Shown piece by piece: positions 37,206-49,644 of a stretch of DNA of 64,000 nucleotides; positions within the stretch are counted from its first letter, which is position 1, and every line of letters begins with the position of its first letter. The DNA comes from Zeugodacus cucurbitae (Eukaryota; Arthropoda; Insecta; Diptera; Tephritidae): positions 24,530,501-24,594,500 of the forward strand of contig NC_071668.1 of the NCBI RefSeq assembly GCF_028554725.1. The letters are read 5' to 3'. Under the pieces are notes generated by a model, which saw only the letters and a list, made by a program, of their open reading frames with translations, made no database searches and was not told the DNA's origin. A program made the translations under genes and the position numbers.

Positions 37206-37789
37206 CTCTATGTTTGTTCATATATGTACATATCTGTATGTAGGTGCGGTATACATAAATATATTTACCTGCAAACGCCTATAGCCACCAAATACATGCG
37301 CATTCATGTGCCTCGTATGCAAATAAACATGTAATCACGAAGTTATGGTAGCAAAGAAATTTTACACCAAGTGCAAACTCGAAAACTTTCTACTTTTGTT
37401 TATAAAATAAATTTGATTCTTCCTATTTGCTTGCATACCCTAGCATATGTATTTTTAGCAAATATACGAAAGAACATATTGTTGTTTTGTATATAAATGT
37501 CAACAATATTACATAATTTATAAAAAAAATATTTATAAATATTTGCTGGCGATTCTCTATAATTAGAATACAAAAGAAATTCAAAAGTTTTATATTTAAT
37601 GCATAAGATATTTATTATGAAAGAGATATTATAACGATGAAAAGATATCGTGGATGGTTTTAGAGTTCCAACGTTCATCAAATCAAGTACCCGATTTCAA
37701 ACACATGGAAAAAGTCAAACGGTTGACTCAGCGAGGACTTCCTATATAGGTTGACAAATATCTCCCTTCCACTTGTTTGCTCTTTATTC

Positions 37790-38540
37790 AATGCTTTATA
37801 AAAAGTGTTACAGTGATCGGATTTAGTTCAAATATGCGCCGTTTCTGACGAGTCATCAACGAAGTGTGTGGCCTGGCGTTGTCCTGGTGGAACGCTACAC
37901 CCTTCTGTTGGCCAATTCTGTACGCTTCTGGTCGATCGCCTGCTTCAAGAGGTCCAGTTGCTTGCATTAGATGGTGGAATTAAGCGTCTGGCCATATAGG
38001 AGCTGCTCATAGTGTATGATTCCCTTCCAATCCCACCAAACACACAGCAAAACCTTCCTGACCGTCAATCCCGGCTTGGCCACTGTTTGGGACCATTCAC
38101 CGGCCTTCGACTACGACCGTTTTCGCTTGATATTCGCCATCGCCATCCGCTTCAAAAATGGCTCGAGTTCGTTCCGTTTCAGAAGCATATCGAAGGCGTT
38201 GATTGGGTCCAGAAGTTTTGTTTGCAAATTCAACTCATGCGGCACCCAAGCATCTCCTGGGCGATGTCACGAGATGCCACATGCGGGTCTAATTCGATGT
38301 TTTCCATGATTTGATTGGTATTCGTCGTCACAGGACTTCCGCTGACTGGCTTATCCATGGCGTCGTTTTCACCCGCTCTGAATCGTCGAAACCATTCCTC
38401 CGAAGTTCGAAGTAATAGAATACCATCCCCCAAAATACCATTAATCTCACGCAACGTTTTTCTAGCGGATTTGCCTTTAACGAAGGAAAACTTTAAAATA
38501 GCGCGAACTTCGTTTGGGCTTGGATGAACGCGAATGGGCC
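37790..38540 (-). pseudogene. decayed irritans-type mariner transposase
   Basis: On the minus strand 38540-38230 is open and reads NEVRAILKFSFVKGKSARKT, then INGILGDG, EEWFRRFRAGEND, SGSPVTTNTN and PHVASRDIAQE. This is the N-terminal DNA-binding region of mariner transposases. After frame changes come IKRKRS, SKAGEWSQTVAKPGL, KVLLCVWWDWKGIIHYE and FHQDNARPHTS, the second-aspartate block, near 37870. The WWDWKGIIHYE and QDNARPHTS wording is typical of irritans/mellifera mariners (DD34D) and differs from the DD41D element elsewhere in the window. The C-terminus and terminal repeats are not recognisable. It contains several stops and shifts and is dead. Confidence 0.75.
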
Positions 38541-38559
38541 TGGAGAGACAAGGGTGCGA

Positions 38560-38800
38560 ATAAGTCTATACTGAAGTTTGTAGAAGCCTCTATTTTATGG
38601 GGGTAAGACCAAGGGTATTGGTAGGTTGGCTAACATTGAAGAACGAATGACGGCAGAGTCTTATATATAGATTCTGCGCAGTCATTTGCTTGGCACTGTA
38701 AATGGGTTTGCTGAAAATTTGTCAGACATTGTCTTCCAACAGGGCAATGATCCGAAACACACAGCAAGGCAACTCGCAAAAGGCTCCAGAACAATAACAT
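38560..38800 (+). pseudogene. decayed Tc1-like transposase fragment
   Basis: The plus strand reads KTKGIGRLANIEERMTAESY, a stop, then a frame with FAENLSDIVFQQGNDPKHTA followed by RQLAK. This is the Tc1-family block around the second catalytic aspartate (FQQDNDPKHTA), with the aspartate changed to glycine (QQG). It abuts the N-terminal end of the mariner relic on the opposite strand. Neither end of the element can be identified. Confidence 0.7.
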
Positions 38801-41559
38801 TGGTACTTTAGATTGGTCGCGAAATAACCCTTAGAGACTTCAGTGACTGCTGTAGCTACCTGTCGTAGCCGTTGGGAATGTCTTGAGTCAGCGAAGCCAA
38901 AGGTTCTGCTTTTGGGATTGTGTTACTATATTCAGCTTGTTAGGCAGACAATACAGACTGTGTAATTTGACTGCCAACGTTTTGGGTTAACTTATATAAA
39001 CATATTTTGCGCTTACTTCTGAGTTGTCCAACATTGTGGGGTCTAAAAGTTTTATGCAAACTCTGGGGGTAATGGATTTCATGATAAGTTGAGAAGAAGA
39101 AGTTGGCGAAGTACAAATTATTAGAGGAAACATTTTTGAAGTTAGCCAGAAAGGTTTCGCTCAGCTGTTGGGCGTACATCTAAGTGTCCGCCTGAAAGAA
39201 ATTCGAAATATTATTAAATGGATGCCTCAGGTTTAATCTAAGTTAGGGCGAGGACTGTAGCTTTGAATGTTTTAGATAAATGTCCCTTAAAAGGCCCCAG
39301 AAAAAATTGGTATGGATTAAAATGATAAATTATGATAATTTTAAGATACCTCCGTGGGGATAAACAAATTTTAATTTTATTGCAATAACAAAACTAACTC
39401 AACGCTAACTTAATCTTGTGGACTTAATCTTAGCTCGTTTTTATTTCAACATGCTTCAGCAATTCACTGTTGTACGTCAGTTGCTTATTCGTTCAAGACC
39501 ACATTGCTCCATTTCTGAGCGCTAACGCTCACTCCCTCACTCTTTAACTTTAACCCAATGCTTGATAGAATGCACTGCCCACATGAAAACCTCCGCATTG
39601 ATTACAAAACCTACACTGATACATGCTTTTCAAACAAAAGCAAAAGCAACTCACTCAAACAACACCTTACACTACTTACAATCATAAAAGGGTTTTAATG
39701 TTCGAATCTGTGTTACTCTCTTAATGTCAAAGAGACACACAAAAAGTAAAATACAAACAAAAACAATGCATAAATTGAGTACATGAAATCCAATAGGCCG
39801 ATTAAATAATTTCGTATAACTGTAAGTTTTCCCCTTAAGAAGAGGCGAAGCCCCAAGTAAGGTTACACCAACAAAAACAAGTACTCAATTTCACCACTGA
39901 GTATTATCATTGTAATATTCGCACTTGCAAATTCGCATTTTTAAATTTTTTACAATTCTGCTCGGCGAGGGATTTCATTTGAAAGCGTTTACACTGCACA
40001 GCAAATTGCCTTCGGACGCTGTCAGCTTAAGTCGGAAAGCCATCTGAAACAACAAATTGCTGATGATGTTGTTCTCTCTCGCACGGAGCCGTTGGAGGTT
40101 GCATTGAGTGTTGCCTTGAGCGGTTTTTGTACTTTTAACCTTTCACTTCCCACAACAACGCAATTTACATGTATGTGTTTGTACCAATACATATATACGC
40201 GAATATACATATTATATAACTATATAGAGCTACTTATAAAATATGTTTTGGCTTGATGGAATTTTATGCAATTGCTTTCTGAAATGTTTTTCTGCCTTTG
40301 CAACATTTTTATACACTGGCAACATGTTGCATGAGTGTATAAAATTTTTGTGAACCTAACTGTGGTTCCTAAGGGAAAGTAATCGAGACAAATATACAGC
40401 CAGAACATTGAACAATAAACGACTGGAATTAAACGGAGGAAATCTAGTATGTCTTGAACCATTTTGGCAACCAGGTTTCCTTCCCCTCCATAGTGTGTTA
40501 TATATAGACGGATTATCTTATTTAGCAAAGTTATTCTGAAAAGTTTGGGTGCCCCTAAATGAGTTTTGTGTGAAAAAACGTCTAATCACGCCTGCATGAT
40601 CTGAAATAAAATCTCGAAATCTCTATATAACATAACAAGATAACAAGAGATCCATAAATTTTCAAAATAGCAACGATAGTCTTCTAGTTTACATTTTTAC
40701 ACATATTTCAACAAACTTCACATTCCTTACATTCTAACAACTCGCTCTACTACTCCATCCTTCTATTCCGACCGCGCTTAGTCCTCTCTTACTTTCTTCT
40801 TTTTCTTGCGTGGCTCGTTAATGCAAAATGTATGTCTTTCTGTTTAAAGCCTTTTTTACCATCTGGATTTTCTCGTTAGAAAAACAGGGCGATAAAAGAA
40901 AGATTATTTAATTTTGCTAGAAGTGTTTACTTTGCATATGCATATATACATATGTATAGGTGTTTTTTTGTTATCACAAAAAGGAGAATTGAAAAATGCA
41001 TATTCATACCGTATCACAATGGCGTGAATTATTGAAGGTGGAAATTTGTACATAACTTGACTTTTGCATAACTTGGCGGTCTGAAAATATTTTACAAGTA
41101 AATAACTGTGTAATTGTTGGTTAAAAACGCATTGAATTCACTTAGAGACTGTTAATGGAAATGAAAATATATATCATCGCTTTACGTTAGATAACTTTAT
41201 GCCAATGGAGAAATATTCGTTAAATTAAAGTGATGTGTTGACTGCGATGCCGATTCAATCGAATAGACGAAGGTCAATAAACTTAGGGAAGCTCAATATA
41301 GTCAATAAGATTTTCGTCTTACGGGATAACATTATAGATATGGTATAAGAGATAACTTAATAAAAGTGGATATAAGGTGACAAAAATACATGGTAGGGTT
41401 ATATCTTAGTAAATATATCTCCATAGACCTAAAAGGTTACGTAGATTATGCAGATTTTTAGTCCATCAAACGGTAATAGCTTTAGACGAACAATATTTAG
41501 AAAGTAATAGGTTGAAGTAAATTATACACTTTTTTACGATCTCTTCTAGTGAAAAAAAA
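38801..41559. other. AT-rich non-coding stretch
   Basis: No recognisable gene or mobile element. Confidence 0.55.
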
Positions 41560-42147
41560 AAATCAAAACCAAGAAAACGTTAATTTCGGCTGTACCGAAG
41601 CTAATATACCCTTCACAGATGCATTTCTTTTAGTAACTATGTGTTTAAGCAAATCTGAAGACGTAAGAAAAAGTAAGGACAAAAAAGAAAAGTTTTCCAT
41701 ACAAGCCCTTGATTCCGATCGTTCGGTTTGTATGGCAGCTATATGCTATAGTGAACCGATCTGAACAATTTTTTCGGAGATTAAATTATTTCTATGAACA
41801 ATAACTCACACTAAATTTCGTGACGATATGTAGTAAAATGCGGAAGTTTTCCATACAAGCCCTAGATTCCGATCGTTCAGTTTGTATGGCAGCTATATGA
41901 TATAGTGGCCCGATATCGGCAGTTCCGACAAATTAGCAGCTTCTTGCAGAGAAAATAATATCTGCAAAATTTCAAAACGATATCTTAAAAACTGAAGGAC
42001 TAGTTCGTATATATACAGACGGACATGGCTAAATCGACTGAACATACTGATCATTTATATATATACTTTATAGGGTCTCCGACGCCTCCTTCTGGGTGTT
42101 ACAAACATCGTGACAAACTTAATATACCCTTTTTGTTCAGGGTATAA
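41560..42147 (-). mobile_element. INE-1/DINE-1-like element, second subtype
   Basis: Read on the minus strand it starts TTATACCCTGAACAAAAAGG and continues TATATTAAG, TGTAACACCCAGAAGGAGGC, ACCCTATAAAGTATATATAT, AAATGATCAG and TCGATTTAGCCATGTCCGTC. This order and wording closely parallels my memory of the Drosophila INE-1 5' region, which has GGCAGAAGGAAGCGTTTCCG, a TATAAAGTATATATATT block, and GAGTCGATCTGGCCATGTCC. It ends GGGTATATTAGCTTCGGTAC with a CTTCGG/CCGAAG hairpin and a CTTGGTTTT tail. The subtype differs from the three TACTCTCGC copies. It is non-coding. Confidence 0.7.
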
Positions 42148-45100
42148 TGATGTGGTCGACAGATTAATGATATATATCACAATCTCAATGTTCAATGAAA
42201 CTGACAGATCCTCACATCAGATGTTTAAATTAGCAGTAAAATAGGGCAGTTGAAAACATAGATTTGGGGATGTCCAATGGCCCAACAAACATGGCGATAG
42301 ATTTCATCGTTCAAAGAAAAAATGCTTAAGGTTTAGACTAAGGCAATTGAGAAACCACTTATTATACCCTTTATAAAGGTTGTCATATTCTTTCGTCAAT
42401 TGAATTGAAAACACATTTAATTTAATGCACCAGAAGTTATATTTGTACTACAGTCCTATTACATGAAATAACTCATTACTTTTTCGACTCTTAACATTAT
42501 TAGTCATCGCCACATGGCGGGCAGGTATTTCTTTGTCAGTACCATTAATATGCAAAATCTGACATGCAGACAAGTATTTGTCATATATTTTCCCTATTTT
42601 TTCAAAATAATTCGCTTAAAGTGTGAGTTTTCGTGACATTATTACGTGTTAGAATGATGAATAAGTGCAGGAAAAATGCGATAATACATAACATTGATTA
42701 ATATATTACTTTGTAACACGAATATTGCATTTCATGTGCGGGGGTAATGCTCAGCTGAAGATTGTAAGATAGAAAATACACAAGGGGTTTCGTTTCGACA
42801 TAAACCAATTGTCTTAAAACCGTTGAAAGTTGCGGGTATTATTTTGAATAATAAATCGAATTGATTAAAAATAATAAAATAAAAATATTCCCCTGAGTTC
42901 GTATGTCTAATTTACTTAGGTTAAGTGCTTCTAATTCATATAGTTCCTAGGCACTCTCGTTTGTTGAAATATTTTGTTTTTGCATAATAATAACTGTAGT
43001 GTCATCTGGAGTAATTTGTATGCATAGTTTGAAGCTTTAACCAAAATGTTATGTGAGATATCGGCAGCATATATATACGAATCTTAACGGGTTGTGATAC
43101 CATATATATAATCTTCAAAGTCTAAAGATTCATCCCCATTCGGTCTAAGCAAAAAAGCCGGATCCGATTGGTTCAAATAATTTTAAGTTTTTATTGATCG
43201 AGATCGAGTAAATTTTGTTCGATGAAGTACTGAAAATTTATTATTTTTAGTGGTCGTTTTTAAACCGTTATAGTCCAAAGTGTTTTATAAATTTTTAATA
43301 CCATTTTTAATATTTTGGTTAATAAATAGAGTCTAAAAATGTATTTTACATGATCTTATCACAAATCACGATTGTTACTAAAACTATAACTTTGATTTAG
43401 ACAAACTAGTCTATTACATGGTTTGGTAGTGGTTTGAAAAAGCTTAGAAAAGGTAACTCTTAATCTCATAGATGAGATATCTACAGATGAATATGAGATC
43501 GAATTCGATATTTCTGCTGAACATTAAAAAAATGATGACAGCAATAGCACAATCGTCTTTTAGAGCTGTGTGTGGACAAATTATATACCTATTTTGGCAA
43601 CAGATCTCATTATTTTGATATGTTCTGTTGACAGTAGAGATGAAGTTATTCATCGATTGCATTCAATTTAGAAGCGGTATGATATCATGACGTTATACTC
43701 TTTAAGATTTTTCACTTGTTATCCGAGTAAGACGTTATTCAGCCAACTCCATGCATGCAATTCTTGTATTGATAATCGGAATATATGTATGTATGTATAT
43801 TAAAAAATTGCCGCTTATCCTTAAATCTTACCACAAACAGGAAATTTCAAAAGATTGCAACATTTAGCTAAACTATGCAAATGAATTCTTATCCGCACAC
43901 AATGCAAGTATAATATAACGGAGCAGTTTGCGACAGAGCCTGCGCCGAATTTACCACATTTCACTGTGATTATCTATGCCATTTCCCATGTTGGCAATTA
44001 TTGATTCAGCATAATTGTATCATGCGGACAGCTGTCCGGCGCAGAGTTATCGCTAGTGAAAGCAACGAAAGCGAACGGAAGAATGACGGAAATCACTGTT
44101 GCATTAGCATAAATTGATTGCCACTATTCGTATTCGATGTAAGGTGCACAGACATTATGCATATATTGTAGATGTGTGTGTGTGTATGTATGTATATATG
44201 TGTATTTGCATTCAATAAAGTTGCGACATAAATCCTTCTGAATGCATTTACATAAGTATGCCAGTGCATTTATAACATTATTTAAACCCATACATTTGTA
44301 TGTATGTGTGCTCGTATATGACATTTACTAGCAGGATGCTGTTAATGGAAATCGATTTTTGACAATATGCAAATTGGCACTAGCTGCACTGCGTGGCGCT
44401 TCCTCATGCATGTAGCGGTCAATCTGTTGTCTGGTTAAGTGGACAAATAGCTCACATACATAGTATATGTGAGGAGTGAAATATTGAATATCATAGCATA
44501 TGAGTTCACAGCACAAATGCTATGATATTCAATATTTTTATACAATGACCAATGACCGTACAAATTACCAGGAAGGCCAGGCTTAACCGTTATGGCGAAA
44601 TGAACTTTGTGGAGTGAAAGTGCTCATATAAAACTGGCACTGATATTTCTCTTTTATCAATGAAATGGCAAATATATCATTTACTGTTTTTTTACTGAAA
44701 TACTTTAAAATTTTGACAAAACTACCGCGGTAATTTTGCATTTAATAACTGATTTCTTTATTTTATTTGTATTAGAAGTTCAGTCAGTAGATCGTGGTAA
44801 GAACAGATAATTAGTTAACATAATAAATGAACACTTTTATAAAAAGATCTAGTCCCAATATATATAGTGATAATTCTTCACTTTCTCAAGCTCGAACGGA
44901 AGAGAAACTAAACCCTAGTGGTAAAATTTTTGACATCTCAAATCTTAAACAACAAGAGCTGCAACATTTTCATATTAATTGTAACAAAGCTTTTATGACG
45001 TCTCGAAGGTCTGTTTTTTCTGTCAAAGTCCAAAAATAGTAACTAGCTGAAGCTGTCATAATTGCAACATTGCATAACCTAAAGCGAAGTCTTTATTAGT

Positions 45101-45149
45101 CATTGCATTATCTTTTCTTCTGCATGGAGCTCACCGCACAGTTTTAAGG
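42148..45149. other. AT-rich non-coding stretch
   Basis: No gene or element ends recognised apart from a perfect hairpin at 44479-44537, listed separately. Confidence 0.55.
44479..44537. repeat. perfect 20-bp inverted repeat (hairpin) with 19-nt loop
   Basis: AAATATTGAATATCATAGCA at 44479-44498 is followed after 19 nt by its exact reverse complement at 44518-44537. Either strand could fold into a 20-bp stem. A perfect stem of this length and spacing is very unlikely by chance, even in AT-rich DNA. The flanking bases do not extend the stem. Confidence 0.9.
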
Positions 45150-45596
45150 TACAAGAGCACTGCAGTGTGAAGCTGCCATTAAGGCAATAGCGGATATATC
45201 CATCCATCGAAGTGTTGACTCCTTGAGTTCGCTGACTATGTGCTCAAATAAGTCAAAGGGGTGCCTGAGCTCACTTTCAATAATATCGGTCTACTTTAAT
45301 GTTAGACTAATTTGGATGCGGAGTCACAGCGGAATGGCTGAGAACTGTAGAGCTGATGAGCTTTGACGAATGAGCTGGTGCGTCACTGTCTTCCTGCATT
45401 TCGGCGACCTCCCCTGAGCTCAGTAGACGTTGGTTAATGACCAACACATGCAAAATATCGTGTCGGATGAAAATTATAAAAGTTGCAAAGGGAAAACGAG
45501 ATTGAAATATCTACTCTTTCTCCCTCAACGTTCAGCTTTTGGCAGACTGAGACTGTAACATCGCGGTAACACTAGTTTCGGCGAAATGGATGAGTA
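45150..45596 (+). pseudogene. LINE RNase H relic (R1/LOA/I-like), interrupted by RTE copy B
   Basis: At 45283-45365 the plus strand reads VYFNVRLIWMRSHSGMAENC followed by RADEL and a stop. This matches the RNase H core (V.W..GHSGI.GN..ADEL). Downstream, the frame RWLMTNTCKISCRMK recalls the segment that follows RNase H in these polyproteins. The relic runs up to the insertion point of the RTE at 45596. Sequence beyond the RTE, at about 48871-48970, has VDS-like and CACTACAATGGACTACCAAT text resembling the 3' end of the same LINE type. The RTE probably inserted into it. Confidence 0.65.
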
Positions 45597-48500
45597 TGTA
45601 TGTGATTGGCGTTGCAACCGTTTAGCCGGTTATAGCCGAATCGACGATAGTGCGCCACCTGTCTCTCTCCTTCGCAGTTTGGCGCCAGTTGGAGATCCCA
45701 AGTGTAACCAGGTCGCTCTCCACCTGGTCCCTCCAACGGAGTGGAGGCCTTCCCCTTCCTCGGCTTCCTCCGGCGGGTACTGCATCGAACACTTTCAGGG
45801 CTGGAGTGTTTTCGTCCATTCGGACAACATGACCTAGCCAGCGTAGCCGCTGTCTTTTTATTCGCTGAACTATGTCAATGTCGTCGTATAACTCGTACAG
45901 CCCATCGTTCCATCGTCTGCGGTATTCGCCGTTGCCAATGTTCTGAGGACCATAAATCTTGCGCAAAATTTTCCTCTCGAAAACTCCTAGTGTCGTCTCA
46001 TCTGATGTTGACATCGTCCAAGCTTCTGCACCGTAAAGCAGGACGGGAATGATAAGCGACTTGTAGAGCTTGATTTTGGTTCGTCGAGAGAGGACTTTAC
46101 TGTTCAATTGCCTACTCAGTCCAAAGTAGCACCTGTTGGCAAGAGTTATTCTGCGCTGGATTTCGAGGCTGACATTGTTCGTGTTGTTGATGCTGGTTCC
46201 CAGGTATACGAAATTATCTACGACCTCGAAGTTATGACTGTCAACAGTGACGTGGGAGCCAAGACGCGAATGCGCCGACTGTTTGTTTGATGACAGGAGA
46301 TATTTCGTCTTGTCCTCATTCACCTCCAGACCCATTCGCTTCGCCTCCTTATCCATGCGGGAAAAAGCAGAACAAACGGCGCGGTTGTTGCTTCCGATGA
46401 TATCAATATCATCGGCGTACGCCAGGAGCTGTACACTCTTGTAGAAGATTGTACCTTCTCGGTTTAGCTCTGCAGCTCTTATAATTTTTTCCAGCATCAG
46501 GTTAAAGAAGTCGCACGATAGTGAGTCACCTTGTCTGAAACCTCGTTTGGTATCGAACGGCTCGTAGAGGTCCTTCCCAATCATGACGGAGCTTTTGGTG
46601 TTGCTCAACGTCAATTTACACAGCCGTATTAGTTTTGCGGGGATACCAAATTCAGACATCGCGGCTTAAAGGCAACTCCTTTTCGTGCTGTCGAAAGCAG
46701 CTTTAAAATCGACAAAAAGGTGGTGTGTGTCGATCCTCTTTTCTCGGGTCTTTTCCAAGATTTGGCGCATGGTGAATATCTGGTCAGTTGTCGATTTTCC
46801 AGGTCTAAAGCCACACTGATAAGGTCCAATCAGTTTGTTGACGGTGGGCTTTAGTCTTTCACACAATACGCTCGATAGAACCTTGTATGCGATATTTAGG
46901 AGGCTGATCCCACGGTAATTGGCGCAGATTGTGGGATCTCCCTTTTTATGGATTGGGCAGAGCACACTGAGATTCCAATCGTCAGGCATGCTTTCTTCCG
47001 ACCATATTCTACAAAGAAGCTGATGCATGCACCTTATCAGTTCTTCGCCGCCGTATTTGAATAGTTCTGCCGGTAATCTATCGGCCCCCGCTGCTTTGTT
47101 GTTCTTCAAGCGGGTAATTGCTATTCGAATTTCTTCATGGTCGGGTAATGGAACATCTGTTCCATCGTCATCGATTGGGGGATCGGGTTCGCCATCTCCT
47201 GGTGTTGTACTCTCACTGCCATTCAGCAGGTCGGAGAAGTGTTCCCTCCATAATCCCAGTATGCCCTGGACATCGGTTACCAGATTACCACCTTGGTCTC
47301 TACATGAGGATGCTCCGGTCTTGAAACCTTCGTTAAGTCGCTTCATTTTTTCATAAAATTTTCGAGCATTCCCTCTGTCTGCCAGCTTCTCAAGCTCTTC
47401 GTACTCACGCATTTCGGCCTCTTTCTTTTTTTGTCTGCAAATGCGTCTCGCTTCCCTCTTCAGCTCTCGGTATCTATCCCATCCCGCACGTGTTGTGGTC
47501 GTTTGCAATGTTGCGAGGTAGGCAGTCTGTTTTCTCTCCGCTGCGAGACGGCACTCCTCATCGTACCAGCTTGTTTTTTGTCGTTGCCGAAAACCAATTG
47601 TTTCGGCTGCAGCGGTACGCAGTGAGTTTGAGATGCCGTTCCACAGTTCCCTTATACCGAGATGCTGATGAGTGCTCTCAGAGAGCAGGAGTGCAAGTCG
47701 AGTAGAGTATTTCGTGGCTGTCTGTTGCGATTGCAGCTTTTCGACGTCGAACCTTCCTTGTGTTTGTTGACGGGCATTCTTTGCTGCACAGAGGCGGGTG
47801 CGTATCTTCGCTGCGACCAGATAATGGTCCGAGTCTATATTTGGTCCTCGGAGCGTACGCACGTCTAAAACACAGGAGACATGTCTTCCGTCTATCACAA
47901 CGTGATCGATTTGGTTCCGCGTGTTTCGATCAGGAGACAGCCAAGTAGCTTGATGTATTTTCTTATGCTGGAATCTGGTACTACAGACGACCATATTTCG
48001 GGCCCCAGCGAAGTCGATCAGCCTCAGGCCGTTTGGCGATGTTTCGTCATGGAGGCTGAATTTTCCGACTGTTGTGCCAAAGACACCTTCTTTACCCACC
48101 CTGGCGTTAAAATCACCAAGCACGACTTTTACATCGTGGCGGGGGCAGCGCTCATAGGTGCGTTCTAGGCGCTCATAGAAAGCATCTTTGGTCACATCGT
48201 CCTTCTCTTCCGTTGGGGCGTGGGCGCAAATCAGCGATATGTTGAAGAACCTCGCTTTGATGCGGATTGTGGCTAGACGTTCATCCACCGGGGTGAATGC
48301 CAGGACTCTGCGACGGAGTCTCTCTCCCACCACAAATCCAACACCAAATTTGCGCTCCTTTATATGGCCGCTGTAGTAGATGTCACAAGGACCCACCTTC
48401 TTCCGTCCTTGTCCCGTCCATCGCACTTCTTGGATGGCGGTGATGTCAGCCTTAAGTCGTATGAGGACATCAACCAGCTGGGCAGAGGCACCTTCCCAAT

Positions 48501-48858
48501 TAAGGGTCCGGACATTCCAGGTGCATGCCCTTATATCATTATCCTTAAAACGTTTGCAGGGGTCGTCATCAAAAGGGGGGTGTCTCATCCGAGGCTTTCG
48601 TAGATTTTTCATTGGGGGGTGTTTTTATGTGGTGGGTCCCAAACCCTACGCACAACCGCATAAGCGGGCTTCGCCTTCTCACTTTAGCTCGCCTTCAAAC
48701 GGATGTCTGTTGGCTACCCAGAGGATACTTGGTCTAAAACCGGAAGTCGTGAGCTGCTTGAACCATGTGGAGAAGAATCGTTTCTGGCCACTCCCAAGTG
48801 AGTGACAATCAAAAACTTTCCTCACTTGCGTGAACTTCTACACATGACCCCATCCTCC
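45597..48858 (-). mobile_element. RTE-clade non-LTR retrotransposon, copy B, full length
   Basis: The 12-bp direct repeat AATGGATGAGTA flanks it at 45585-45596 and 48859-48870, so both ends are defined to the base. It is 3262 bp long: a 5' UTR of ~246 bp, one ORF, and a 3' UTR of only ~25 bp ending in a CATA repeat. It differs from copy A at only scattered bases. The matching termini, target duplications of 8-12 bp and lack of a poly(A) tail all fit RTE retrotransposition. It sits inside an older RNase H-bearing LINE relic. Confidence 0.93.
45622..48612 (-). pseudogene. RTE endonuclease-reverse transcriptase with one nonsense codon
   Basis: The reading frame spans 997 codons from the ATG at 48612 (MKNLRKPRM) to the stop at 45622. 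The single lesion is at codon 649, where TAC (Tyr, in SCLYAAMSEFG) has become TAA, seen as CGGCTTAAAGG at 46660 against CGGCGTAAAGG in copy A. The stop falls between the FVDFKAAFD and AYADDID motifs, so the product lacks the catalytic YADD and would not reverse transcribe. All other landmarks are present: the endonuclease motifs QEVRW, GDFNAR and SDHYLV, then FVDFKAAFD, GFRQGDSLS and AYADDIDII. A later in-frame ATG (MSEFGIP) would give only the C-terminal 345 residues. Confidence 0.92.
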
Positions 48859-48970
48859 AATGGATGAGTAGGCTTGAATAAATATTAAGCGTTTTGTCGA
48901 CTCTTGAATGTCACTACAATGGACTACCAATTTTATCTGTCCACACGGCATCTATTAGAGCCGTTACCTT

Positions 48971-49644
48971 ATCCTTATCTCGAAACTTATTTCTGAGGTA
49001 TAAATAATTTCCCAAAAAATCTGAGACAATTAGATGATACAATTAACACAACCATATATGGCATGGCGCCTTTAATGAACACAATCGGTTTCTAAATTCG
49101 CCTTTTAATGAATAGTGATCCGGGGACGACGTTTTTATTATTTTTATTACCGATGTTGATATACAGCTTGAAACACTCCTCATATTGTTAGCTTTAACCC
49201 TGCCCTAGTATTCTATGTAATTGACTGTAATAGTTAATTGTTCGAAAGCCACAAAAATCACGCGCATAAACAGCACTTTAAATTAATTAAATTACTCAAC
49301 AAATTAAAGTAGTTAACGTTCAGCAGTGAATCGGCGCGCCCACATGCGTATACGGTACATATGCACATAAATTGGGTGCAATGAAGCGCATTAATGTAGT
49401 GTTTGCGTTTGACCTTTGTGCAGTTGCATTTTAAATTCGATTCTTTAATAGACTGATATAATAAAAATTTGAAATTGAGAATTTTTTACTTTTTACAGAT
49501 TGCAATGATATTATTTGTATCTGCATTTAATTTGATCAATTTTGGAAGTTTTTTTTATTATCTCAATAGCTGTAAACTAATGATTGATGTATGAAGATCA
49601 TTCAAAAATCCAAAGATACCAAAATATATAGTGTTGCCCTAGTT
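48971..49644. other. AT-rich non-coding stretch
   Basis: No gene or mobile element recognised. Confidence 0.55.

Larger units (their letters stand above)
31272..37789. other. long AT-rich non-coding stretch
   Basis: More than 6 kb without a recognisable gene or transposon end. Microsatellites lie at 32638-32674, 32842-32862 and 37172-37204. The remaining short frames lack family resemblance. It may be intron or intergenic DNA. Confidence 0.5.
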
